Shown: one piece after another, positions 42,465 through 53,100 of the stretch
Layout of the letters: every line of letters begins with the position of its first letter
How positions within the stretch are numbered: the first letter of the stretch is position 1
From: Posidonia oceanica
Taxonomy: Eukaryota; Streptophyta; Magnoliopsida; Alismatales; Posidoniaceae
Assembly: GCA_037176725.1 (NCBI GenBank)
Contig: JAZBRS010000026.1
Location: forward strand, 150,113,501 to 150,177,500
Length of the DNA stretch: 64,000 bases
Direction: 5' to 3'
The notes under the pieces: generated by a model
Told to the model about the DNA's origin: nothing
The model's input: only the letters and a program-made list of their open reading frames with translations
Databases searched by the model: none
Made by a program: the position numbers and the translations under genes

Positions 42465-44905
42465 CAGCCCTAATTGCCCGGTGGAAGGTGCGTCAACCTA
42501 TCATCCTGTACATATCTGCCACTTCCTGCACATATCCATCTCCTCCATGCACATGTCCCATCTTGCATGTACATCCCATCTCACACACTGGGCTGGCAGC
42601 CCTAACTGCTCGGGGATGGGTCCGTCAACCTATCATTTTGCATTTCCATGCCTCGGGCCGGCACCCATAATTGCTCGGGGATAAGTCCGTCAACTTATCA
42701 CCTGCACATATCAATCATCTTGCACATATCTGTCATCATGCATTGCCATTTATTGCATGTACATATCATTTCTTGCATCCTATAAAAGACAAAAGCACCC
42801 AAAACAAAAAAATCAAGAAAATCAAAAAACCACATAAATATTTTCTTCACCTTTCTGCTGGTTTTCCCTTTTATGTTTTCCTAAACCAAAAACCATAAAA
42901 AATACAAAACCAATGCAAAAACCTAAAAACATGTTTGTCCTTCCCCCTTTCTAAAAAAAATACAAAACCCACAAGCATTTGTATAGTCAAACAAGCAGCG
43001 CCTAGAGGATGTCAAGCAGTGACAGTCTCAGGCAGGTCTCACCCGAGCAGCACCATCTCTTGCATGTGGCTACAGAGTGAGACTAGAGTAGAATAGAGTG
43101 TCTCGCGGAGCTCAAAGCTCCCAAAGCGAGATCCACCTTAACCATAGAGTCCACCAGACATGGAGAGGACCAAAGCAAAGCAGAGCATAGCCAGAGGCTG
43201 TCGACACATTGTAGGGGCTGAAGGTGTACGCCGATCAGCTGAACTCTCAATGCCTCATCCGAGACTGCTACCCCAAGAGGGTGAAGACATGCGTATCCAA
43301 AAGAATAGAGGTCATGTGAGCAAAAGAAATGTGACAACATGATATGCATGCTGAGCACAAAAGAAAAATGCAGAAAGAAGTTGAAGAAAGAAGGCGCTCA
43401 TGAGGGGAGTGACGCGGACGAGTGTCGAAGCCACCTCAGCTATCAGCTTCAAGCACCAACATTGCTAACTGCACGGGATGCATTATCAGGAGTACCTGGC
43501 CCCACCCTCCGAGTGCAGCAGCACGCTCCAATCCTCTCTGCAGACAACTTTACTCCCCTGGCAGGCTAGATGCAACTCTAGTCACTCATGAGGGGAAAAG
43601 AAAGATCTATGCCATGAGCATTAAAAGCGGTAGTCAGTCTCCGAAGAATTGAGACAGAGGCTAAGAAGCTGCATCCAACGCTTCTGCTACCCTGCAGCCA
43701 AAGGCTATACTCTGCAAAGCTGAGGCCTCATCCCAAGCCATGAGTGAGAAAGAGAGCCATCGACCACAACTCGGCATGGCGTCGCTCGAGGATCAAGTCT
43801 CCTGAGTCAGGAAATGCAGAAGCACCCTCTTGGCAGCTACTTTGAGTCCAAAGCCACCAAAACATGCATGCTGTAATATATCTTTATCTTCCCTTCTCCT
43901 TGTTTTCGAAAACCGGAGCCAAGGGCGAGCACTTTTGCCTGCCTCGCTTAAAGGCTCCGCGCTTTTCAAATTTTGCCGCCCATCGCGTTGGGCAGGTCGG
44001 TGATGACCAGCATGTCCCTCGTTTGTCACCCCGTGATGCCACGAGACGTGCCCGCGCTGAGACCATTGCACGCCTATCACAATGGGTTCCTATTTACTTT
44101 TTGCATCATTCTGCATCCGGGCTGGCAGCCTTAACTGCTCGGCGATGGGTCCGTCAACCTATCATTTTATCGTGCTATCATTTTTGCATCTGGGCTGGGA
44201 GCCCTAACTGCTCGGCGATGGGTTCGTTAACCTATCACTATGCATTCCTTTGCATCAGGCTGGTAGCCCTAACTACTCGGTTGATGCCCGTTAAAATGTC
44301 ATCCCACATATCTGCATTGCATTCGGGCTGATATCCCTAACTATTCGGCGATAAGTCCGTTAACTTATCACCCTACATTTGCATTGTTCCATTGCATTCC
44401 CCATTGGCATTGCACTTTGCATGGTGAGCCCTTACATCCATTCCACTGCATTCGGGCTGGTATCCCTAACTACTCGGCTGGCAAATACGTTAGTTTTGTC
44501 TCCACCTTGCATTTTGATGCCATGGGCGTTTTGGCTGTCCCCTGGTATCATTCATCGATACCAAGGGCATCTTTATTTAGCTACCCCATGGTATCCCATT
44601 TTCATCTGCATTTGGGCTGACATCCCCAACTGTTACGGGAGCGTCTACGGACCTCTGCCACACCTTCGGGTATGGTATTCCCATCGCATTCGTGGTTACA
44701 AGTCGCCCCACTTGTCACCACCTCTCTTGCCTGATAGACTCGCTGGCCTGTCACCCTTTGGGCTGATAGCCCCAACTATCCGATGATGAGTCCGTTAACT
44801 CCTCGCGGGCTGATAGCCCCAACTATCCGATGATGAGTCTGTCAACTCCTCGTGGGCCGATACTCCCCAACTATTTGACGATAGGTCCGTTAACTTATCA
44901 CCCTT
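42465..44905 (+). repeat. Dispersed hairpin modules in B 3' region
   Basis: About twelve modules, clustered at 42470-42710 and 44100-44905. Each has GGGCTGGCAGCCC or GGGCTGATAGCCCC (itself a hairpin), a linker ACTGCTCGG, then a GAT...ATC hairpin: GATAAG-TCCGTTAA-CTTATC (44347), GATGGG-TCCGTCAA-CCTATC (42612, 44141), GATGAG-TCCGTTAA-CTC-CTC (44781). The second hairpin matches the array in the 3' region of A1 in stem and loop. The stems again vary in matched pairs. Confidence 0.8.
42720..44100 (+). other. Element B 3' non-coding stretch
   Basis: Between the two clusters of hairpin modules. 42780-42960 is A-rich. 42980-43860 looks faintly gene-like in base composition, but no frame longer than about 90 codons and no motif is recognisable. 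43880-44060 is a GC-richer block, also without a motif. Confidence 0.4.
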
Positions 44906-45044
44906 TCGTCATAGTGTAATATCATTCTGTTGCATATCATGGCATATCATTAGCATATCATTGCATAACATCATGTAGCTTCTTTGTATCTCCCTGTAGA
45001 GTCAGTCCTAGAACTGCATCTCATCATTACACGGGCATTGCGTG

Positions 45045-45440
45045 CTTAGGATCCAAACCCTTGGTTTGTGTATTGCTTAAGGTAACATCCTCAGCACCCG
45101 CAAGACTTTCGCAGCTGCCGGCTTTGGATGGCGCCTGCAGTAGTGCGCAGCCTCGGGATCGTTTTCTCGGTTCCGCGTGCCCAGCGTTCCACTGCATATA
45201 TTGCATTTCACTGCATAACATTGCATCATATCGCATTCTTATTGCGCTGCTACTCCTCTGTAGTCATTACACCAGTTTCCGCCTTCCGTTTTCCTGGACG
45301 TGGCATACTTGGGAATCGAACCCCTGGTTCGCGCATTACTTAAAGTGGCATCCTCAGCAACGCGAAACTTCTTACAGTTTGCCTGCTCAGCATGACACCC
45401 GCAGTAGCGCACAGTCCAGGATCGCTTCTTTAGCATTACA
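45045..45440 (+). repeat. Tandem duplication of about 255 bp
   Basis: Two diverged copies, starting at GGATCCAAACCCTTGGTTTG (45051) and GAATCGAACCCCTGGTTCG (45313). Both continue with GCATTACTTAA-like sequence, a CATCCTCAGCA block and AGTAGCGCACAG-like sequence. The first half of each resembles a tRNA B-box on the minus strand, but no tRNA fold could be completed. Confidence 0.55.
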
Positions 45441-45803
45441 TGCCCGCCACCGTATGCACATCCACTGCATCTTGCATTCAACTATTTTCATACACACACC
45501 GCGTGCTCGTCTGGCTTTCGTTTGCATTGCCCAGTGACACCTTTGCATTGCATTTTTCCACCACACCACGTGCGTGCATCATGCGCTTTTCCCCCAGAGG
45601 AGTACAGCGCAATGAGCGTTAGTGTAAGCATCACATTAGCATAGGCATTGCATTTGCATCTACATTGCGGTGATGGGTCATGATTTTTGGTGTATCCGTC
45701 GAATAAGTGACTCAGGCCCACAGCAATTTTTCACTCCTGTCGGCGTCAGGTGGGGTGTCTTGTCTACCTTGAGCAGCGGCCTCGGTACCCCTTGACCTCG
45801 CTC

Positions 45804-45816
45804 AGGGAGGGGCATC
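45804..45816 (+). promoter_or_regulatory. Element B polypurine tract
   Basis: AGGGAGGGGCATC directly before the 3' LTR, the same as in A1. It primes plus-strand synthesis. Confidence 0.8.
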
Positions 45817-48800
45817 TGTTGACACCCCATTTTGACTGCCTGGAAGATGGTCGACTACACTGGAAAGCTTGCTTGGATTCTGGGATGGCTCTCTTTTTTC
45901 AAATTAACCCATTTTGACCTAAAAACCAAATCTCATTCCTAAACCAACCCTAAAACCCCACCTAAACCCCAAAACCATCACCTAAGCCTTTTACACACTT
46001 TTTAAGCCATTTTAAACGAAGGCCCAAGCCCATTTCAGCCTTTGGCCCCCTGGGCGTGTTGAACGCTGGCATGGGCAGTGTCCAACGTTGGACGTGCTCT
46101 GCGCTAGCGTCCAACGACCTGGGAGTTGCAGCGGCTACTCCGCCACCTTTGGCTCACCTCCCATCCACTCCATTGCCCGTACACACTTACTACCCATCTC
46201 ACTCACCACTCCAAGCCATCCACTAGCTGCCAAGGCCGAGTAACTGCCCTGCCAGGCCGTCTACTCTGCCCTAGTGTCCCTTCCGCTCACTCCACCTCTC
46301 ACTTCCACTGCTGCTAGATTCCCTGCCACCAGCGACTTCAGCGACCACCTCCTGCCAGCCCACGCCCTCGCCTGCCATGCCTCGTGGCCTCCCCTCACCC
46401 AGCAAGCCTACCATGCCCCTGCCATTGCCTGCAAACACCTTTACAACCTCGGCCTCCACCCACTGCAACCCAACAAAAGCACTCCAAACAGCCATCTTCA
46501 CAGGATGGCACAGCCCACCACACTCATTTGCCAGACAATTTGCCACTTCTAGTGCCTCCAGCGATCTCCCACGATCGCTCCCCAACTTCCAGCCAGCTCT
46601 CCCGACCTCCCAGCGCGTCCCAGGAGCTCGCCGGAGTAGCCTTGCCGCCACCTTCCGCAACGCCAGCTGCAAGCGCAAGCACGCCATCTGAGCCGCAACC
46701 AGGTAAGTTTCCTTCACCCCTAGCTAGTGCACGCACATAGTAGCATGATAGGATAGCTAGCACACATGCATGCCACCTTGGTTGGCTGGAATTGGCCCGG
46801 CCTCCGGCCACGAGGTGGAGGAGGTGGGCGGCCCGATCTAGCCATCCATTTCCAGCTCTGAACACATGGGCGTGTTCGTCTCGTCCCCTTCTTGCTTCCT
46901 AGATCCTTAGGTTCCAGTTTTGGATCGATCTTAGCATCGATTGGGCCGGAGGTTTGCTCAGCCTGTTGGACGCTCCATCTGGTGCGTCCAACGTTGGACC
47001 TACCCTGAGGCAGCGTCCAATGACCTGTAGTTCTTTTTGCTTGCCTTTCGCTCTTATCTTTGCTTCTGTGATGCTTTAGCTTGCATGCTTAGCTGCTGTT
47101 TTGTTCTAGCATGTTCTCTTCATGTTTCTAGAAGCCATGCTAGGTTTGGATTCATGTTTCTTGCCCCTATTTAGTCTGCTGCTCTTGGGTGTTGGACGTT
47201 GGAATGTAAGGGTCCAACGTTGGCCGCTGTGGTTTCAGCGTCCAACGCCCCTGCATGCCTGCACTTGCTTTACTGCTTTGAAGTTATGCTTATTCTATGA
47301 TATGCGTTCAATCCATGTTGCATGCCTCCGGTTCGCCTATTTGTAGTAGCTTGCATGCATGTTTAAGTGGGGTTCGCCTATTTGAGCTCCCACTTTGCAG
47401 GTAGGTTTGCATCCTTCATGTGTTGGACGCTGGGGGCTTCAGCGTCCTACGTTGGACGCTACTGCTACCAGTGTCTTACGCCGCTGCTCAGTTACTCTTG
47501 TTTTAAGTGCTTGCATGATGCTCTGATCCCTTTGTTTGCATGATCTCTGCGCTTGTATGCTTGCCTAGCCTTCAGAGCAACTGCTCCTCAGCTTTTATAG
47601 TTTATATCCAAGTTTTATGCAGGTTTTTTGTTTGATTATGCCTCTTAGTGCATTGTACACTGCTGTTCCTCGCGTCCAGTGTTGGACACAGGTGTAGCTC
47701 GCGTCCAACGCTCTGGTTGAGCTTTATTCCTTGCATGCGTTGCAGATGTTGTTTTTCTTGGATTTTTCATATCCTATGCTTGCATGTTTAGCCTATGCCT
47801 GCTTACAGTAGCCTAAATGCATGCTTACATATTTTGTTCATCATCTGTATGCTGATTTGCTATGCTGTCCTTTGGCCTGTGTTGGACGCCAGTCTCTCTG
47901 GCGTCTAACGTTGGACGCCATGCCATCGGGCGTCCAACGCCCTGCTTGTTTAAATGCTGATCTTTGCTTGCATCCTGTTCTGAGCTTGTTTCTGATTTGC
48001 TGTCCTGATTGCTCTGCATGTCATGCACCCATCCTACTGCATCTCTGCATTTGCATCACATTCATATAGCTAGAATGCATCAACTTTTTAAAGCTGCATG
48101 CTGTTTGCCTCCAGCAGGTGTTGGACGCCTCTGTCCTTGCGTCCAACATTGGACGCAGTTATTGCTGCGTCCAACGCTTGCAGTTGGCTGAACTTGATTT
48201 TGAAATGCCGATTTTGCTTTGCTCGTCGTTTTCTGTGTTTTATTGCTCCCGGTACATGCCTACGATACCCTTGCATGCTGTCGAGACCCTATTTTGGTTT
48301 TGGGCCTCGCCTTGCACGCTTTCCCATGGTTTCCCCTTGGACCCACTTTCGCTTTCTCTCTTGCATATCGCTCGCTTGCATCGTTCTCCATGCTTTTGCA
48401 TCATTCTCCGTGCTTTTGCATCGTTTTGCGCACCTGCACCGTTTTCTGCACCCGCTTTTGCTTTATCCCTTGTGTGTCGCTTGCATTGCATGGTTTTCCT
48501 CGCCGTTTTGTTTTATCGCCTACATTTGCATTTTGGGCAGTGATGCTTTCGGCCTAGAGTTCTTATGAACCAGGGTTCGCCTGGTTCGGAACACTAGTAG
48601 CGCTGCTGAGTGCATAGACAGCACGTTTAATTTCCATACATGGCATTCTAAGCACTTAGGCATTTAAAGCATTAGGCATGCATTGCACTTGTCGCCTACG
48701 GGCGTATAGCAAAGGCAAGCGATTGCCGATATCCAGCATATGTGAGCGAGTTAGCCTAGAAAGACCAACTTCTCGAGCATGTCGGGGGTGCCTAACACCT

Positions 48801-49139
48801 TCCCCACACGTAACAGGAGTCCTTATCCTTTCTTTGGCCCGTAGTGACCATTTTGCCCTCGTCTCTGGCACGAGTCATCCATTTTTGCATAGCATTACAT
48901 CTATTTGCTTGTTTTCTATGCTTTTCCTTGGTTTTCCTCGTCTTCCCCATAATAGAGCTGGTGGCGACTTCCTTTTCTCTTTTCTTTCTTTTTCCCTTTG
49001 GCTTTTCGCCTCTGTTTTCGGTGTTTTGAGTCGAGTTTCCTCCTCGGATCACCCGCTAATAGTGAATCTGATTTCCGATCGGTGCACACAAGCTTTGGCA
49101 GTGTCCACGGACGATCGCGAATCTCACGAGATCACTACA
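45817..49139 (+). repeat. Element B 3' LTR
   Basis: Starts TGTTGACACCCCATTTTGAC, ends GAGATCACTACA. About 3323 bp against 3332 bp for the 5' LTR. From about 46350 to 49020 it differs from the 5' LTR at only about 20 positions by eye, apart from a small indel near 47370; its first ~530 bp carry about 45 differences and its last ~100 bp about 15. Confidence 0.9.
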
Positions 49140-49144
49140 CATTT
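49140..49144. repeat. Element B target-site duplication, right copy
   Basis: CATTT, pairing with CATAT at 35352-35356. Confidence 0.6.
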
Positions 49145-49474
49145 GCTATGGGTCCTATATTAAGGAATTTATTATGAAATGTAATGAAAAAGATTGGAAG
49201 AAGATACTCCCTTCACCCTCATGCTGTATGCAGTGGAGTTGAAGTGGAGGCACGGTCGGAGCTCCGACTAGGCTCGAGATCTCTGGGATCGTAGTTGGGT
49301 GTAGTGATCTCTGGGATCTGAGTTTCTCTTTTGAAGGTGGAGACTAGGGTTTCTGGCTTGGAAACTCTAGCTATTTGAAGGTGGAAGCTCAAAATCCTAA
49401 AAACCTAAAGGGAATTTCTCCAAGATAGGTTTTCCTCACAACTAGTCGGGGGTTCAAACACTGACCCACGGGGT

Positions 49475-49484
49475 CTATTTATAG
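49475..49484 (-). promoter_or_regulatory. TATA box of element C
   Basis: The minus strand reads GAGTCTATAAATAGACCCC, a textbook plant TATA box. It points towards the element C gag on the same strand and fits an LTR promoter later split by element B. Confidence 0.5.
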
Positions 49485-49589
49485 ACTCCAGGGGCAGTGG
49501 GTTGTTAACACATAGAAATTTCTAGAAAAAGTGGCTGTAATGGCCAGTCGTCGCATGGGTAGGCGACTAAGACTAGCAACCGCCCAGTC

Positions 49590-49960
49590 AAACGTGGAAA
49601 ACCGTGGGAACGAGGCCACGACTGTTAGTCACCGGTTGAGTTGGCGCCTAACGGTCGAGAGGATCGTGAGAAATAACCGTGGAAAAGCGGTTCAAAGGAG
49701 GCCACGATCATTAGTCGCCGGTTGAGTTGGCGCCTAATGGTTGAGGGCTCGTGGGAGATAACCGCTGCAGTTCCACGACCGCTTAGTCACCGGTTGAGTT
49801 GGCGCCAAAGGGTTGAGGGGATCGTCGGAAATAACTGCCAAAACAACTGTCAGAGGCAGTTAATGGAACCCACGACTGTTAGTCGCCTTTAAGGATGATG
49901 CCTAGATTAGTCGCCATTTGACCGGGCGCCTAACTTGGTCGCCTCCTTAGTTGGCTACTA
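49590..49960. repeat. Degenerate 95-bp tandem repeat
   Basis: Four degenerate copies with the core TTAGTCGCCGGTTGAGTTGG followed by CGCCTAA, flanked by GGCCACGA and GTGAGAAATAACCG. The core pairs GGCGCC and TAGTCGCC/GGCGCCTA-like arms. Confidence 0.7.
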
Positions 49961-50160
49961 ACAAGCTCAGGTCATTTCCATCCCTACCCTTCGGGTTTTG
50001 GCCAGAGAAAACAAGATAAAAGGCTGGGAAACTTCAGATATCTTATGAAATCATAAAAACATCTTCATTGACTCAAATCTGCCATGGATTTGAGTGGGAT
50101 AAAGTGTGCTCAAGGTACTCGGACTTGCCACGAGTCTGAGTGCGTCTGCTCTACCAAAGC

Positions 50161-53100
50161 TGTTGACACCCCATTTTGACAGGCCGGATCGATTGGAATC
50201 TTCTGGTGGCTTCTGAACCCAAACCTAGGTCCAAACTCACACCATTCTCTCCCTCTTTCCCCTCAAAACAAGCCCAAACTCAACCTAGGATTACCCCCCT
50301 TTCCCGTACCTGAAAATTACCCAAAACCCATAGGAAAACTCACCCTTGCCGACTTAGCAAACCCACCAAAAGGCCTGTAAAATTTCAAACCAAAACCACT
50401 CCCAAAAACCCTAGGAAACTTAAGCAAAACTACCCTTTTTCTACACCTCAAAACCCCTCCAAAACTTTCTCAAAACCAAACCAAAACCCTGGGAGCAAGA
50501 ATAGAAATCCTAGACCCCACACCCGCCAAATTTCACCTCTTTTCGAAACCTCTAAGACCTCCTTTTGGCCAAATTATCGTTTTCTCTCTCCTAGATTATC
50601 CTTTTCTCTCTCCTCTCTCTCTCCTGATTATCCTCCGTCTTTTCATCCCCTTTTCCCCCTTTTTCTTGCCTGGCTGTGGGCCCCCTTTGTGCGTCTATCC
50701 CTTCTCAATCTTATTCCTATTTTTATTTTATTTTTAGCATTTGCCCTGACCTCCAAAAAATTATCTTCTCTCAACTCCTCTCTTTCCTCTCTATTCCTCC
50801 ATTTCTCCCTCTTCTTCTTCCTTCTAATTTCCCTTTCCTTTCTTTTACTAAGTCCCTAAAAAATCCTTAAAAACCTCTAAAACTCCAAAACAAAAGGAAA
50901 ACAAACCAAAACCCTGAGAAAAATAATTAAAAACATTAAATAAACAATTAAAAACCTAAACCCAACTGAATCTAGCTAAAATGGAAAATCAAGAATGCTA
51001 CTTAAAAAATGCAAAACAAACAAAAGGAAAATGCTGTAAAATCAAGAAAAAAAAAACCAAAATGTAATCAAGACAAGTGAAACTATAATCCTATTGGAAA
51101 AACAATTAAGAAAACAAATCCTAAGAGAAAGAAGACACTTAAAAAGTGCTAAGGTTAGTAATTAAGAAAAAACTTAAACTTAACAATTCTAAAGAAGAAA
51201 AATTGAAAACTTAATTAAAAAAAGAAAAAAAACAAACAATCAAAGTCTAAAAACACTTAACTAAAAGACTTAACAAGAAGACCAAACATAAATACATATA
51301 TATTAAAAGAGCTTAACAAACAAAAATCAAAAAATAAATCAAAGAAGACTTAAAAAAAAAAAAGGGAAAGACTAAAATCCAAAAATCTAAAACCCACTCT
51401 AATTAATTTAAAAACAAACTTTAAAAAATCCTAATTAACATCCCAAGTACTTAACAAGAAAAACATAATTAAAATATAACTTAAAAGACTTAACAAACAC
51501 TTAATCAAAGTCAAGAGCAAAACAAAATAAACAAAACCCTAAAAACCCTAATCACAGTTAAAATCTCTCTAAACCTAATTAATCAACCAAAAACAATTGT
51601 TAAAAAGCTTAATCAAAGTCCCAATTTAAAACACAATCACTCTAAAAAACTTTCTCTTCTTTTATTTTATTTTTTATCAATTTTATCCCTCTCTTCCTTT
51701 TCTTCCTCTTCCCTTTCCTTCCTTTCCTCCCTTTCTTTCTATTCTTTTCTTTTTTTCTCCTCCCGCTGGGCCCGGTCCGGCCCGTCTCCACTCCTTCCTT
51801 CTTCTCTTTCTTTCTTTTTCTTTTCTTCCGCGCAGCCCGGCCCATGGCCGTCTCCTCCCTCTCCTCCCTTCTTCCTCCTCTCCCGCCTTCCTCTGAGCTC
51901 TGCAACTTCTACCAACAGTCAGCCCTGCGGACGACAGCTCACCCTCGGCAGACCTGCACGCCTTGCACGCCTCCTGCTCGAGCCGGACCGGCGTGCGTCG
52001 AATGCTGTCCGTGCGCCTGCCACGCTTGCTCCAACCTCTGCTGGCTGCCAGAAGAAGGCTGCAGGTCGGGTGGGTCGAGAGGCCTCCATTCCCTAGCCTT
52101 TTCACCTTCCAGAGTTCACCCGGGGGAGGGACGGAGCTTCACACGCACTTCCCCAGCCTGAGAGAGAGGAGAATTCCCCTCAGCTCCACCCCAAAAAACC
52201 AGCATTTCCCCCTCTTCCCTTCACGGCAAACCGAGACCAAAAACACCCCCGAAATCACTCGGAATTGACCCCCCAATCTCACCGAAACCTCCAGCTTTCC
52301 TTCCCTCCATCCTGCACCCAAAAACCAATCCAGAAATCACCCCGACCACCCGAAAATTCACACAGAACCCAACTCTGCCTCCTCCAGAATTCCCTCCTAC
52401 ACAGACCACCTTTCCTCCCCAAAACCAACCCAGAAACTCACTGAAACCTCACCCTCTCAGACCCCCAAGCACTGGCCTTCACCCTCACCGCAGCCCGAGC
52501 AATCCACAGCAAACACCTGCGCCGGCATTCTGTCCAAAACCAACCCAACTGCAATCTCCCTCCACAGACCTCCACTACCTGAACCAAGCCTCCAGAACCC
52601 TTCACCAAGCACCCAGCTACCCACCAGAAGCCTCCGCTCGATCCAGAGGGCAGCAGACACCTCCACCCACCTCCAGCAGCCCTCAGTGAACCCAAAAGGC
52701 TCGACTCCTTCCACCGTCTGCAGAACTCGCGCCTGTGCACCCAGAGAGCTCCAGAACATCTCCAAGAACCGATCCCGATTGCCGCGTGCTGCCGGGAGCG
52801 CCTGCAGTAGCTAGACCACCACCGCCGGTCTCTGCAACAACAGCTGACGTTGGGGGAGCGCGCCAGACAACAAAAAAGGTATTTCTCTTCGCTAGTAATC
52901 TAGGTTTCTTCCCTTCTTGCTTTTCCACCCCTCAAAAAGGGGTTCTGCAACCACCTTCGCAAGGTCAGCGCCGTCGCTGACCTTCTTCCCCGACGAGCTC
53001 GACGTTCGTCCCGTCGCGCCGAGCTGCAGAACGACCTCCCATTGGTCGTCCCAGCTCCGCACGGCCTCCGGGACCCCAGTCGTGGCCTCCGTTTCCTTCG

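Larger units (their letters stand above)
35357..49139 (+). mobile_element. Element B: gag-only LTR retrotransposon (TR-GAG-like)
   Basis: A structurally complete element of 13.8 kb: two 3.3 kb LTRs, tRNA-Arg PBS, leader, gag, a long 3' region with hairpin repeats, a polypurine tract identical to that of A1, and a near-perfect 5-bp target duplication. No protease, RT, RNase H or integrase is present. The LTR ends (TGTTGACAC...CTACA), the last ~500 bp of the LTR, the leader and gag are all related to A1/A2, so it probably used proteins of that family in trans. Gag-only plant elements of this kind are known as TR-GAGs. It is inserted into element C. Confidence 0.85.
31583..50160 (-). mobile_element. 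Element C: remnant Ty3-type retrotransposon, split by element B
   Basis: The two visible parts are 31583-35356 and 49140-50160; element B (35357-49139) lies between. On the minus strand the order is promoter-bearing LTR-like sequence (TATA at 49475-49484), then downstream LTR/leader sequence (33840-35356), then a gag region (31583-33724). No protease, RT or integrase remains. The gag differs clearly from that of A and B. LTR edges and PBS could not be fixed, so calling the non-coding part an LTR is an inference from position, the TATA box and the absence of other explanations. Confidence 0.5.
49145..50160 (-). other. Presumed promoter/LTR part of element C
   Basis: Continues 35356 after removal of element B. 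It holds the minus-strand TATA box and the 95-bp array given separately. No coding sequence. Element A2 starts at 50161, either inside this sequence or at its edge; the last bases before it (AAAGC, 50156-50160) would be the left target duplication of A2. Confidence 0.4.

Noticed and set aside
45300..45360. Possible tRNA gene on the minus strand (B-box-like GGTTCGATTCC)
   Set aside because: The T-stem pairs at only three positions, and no D-arm, anticodon arm or matching acceptor strand can be placed.
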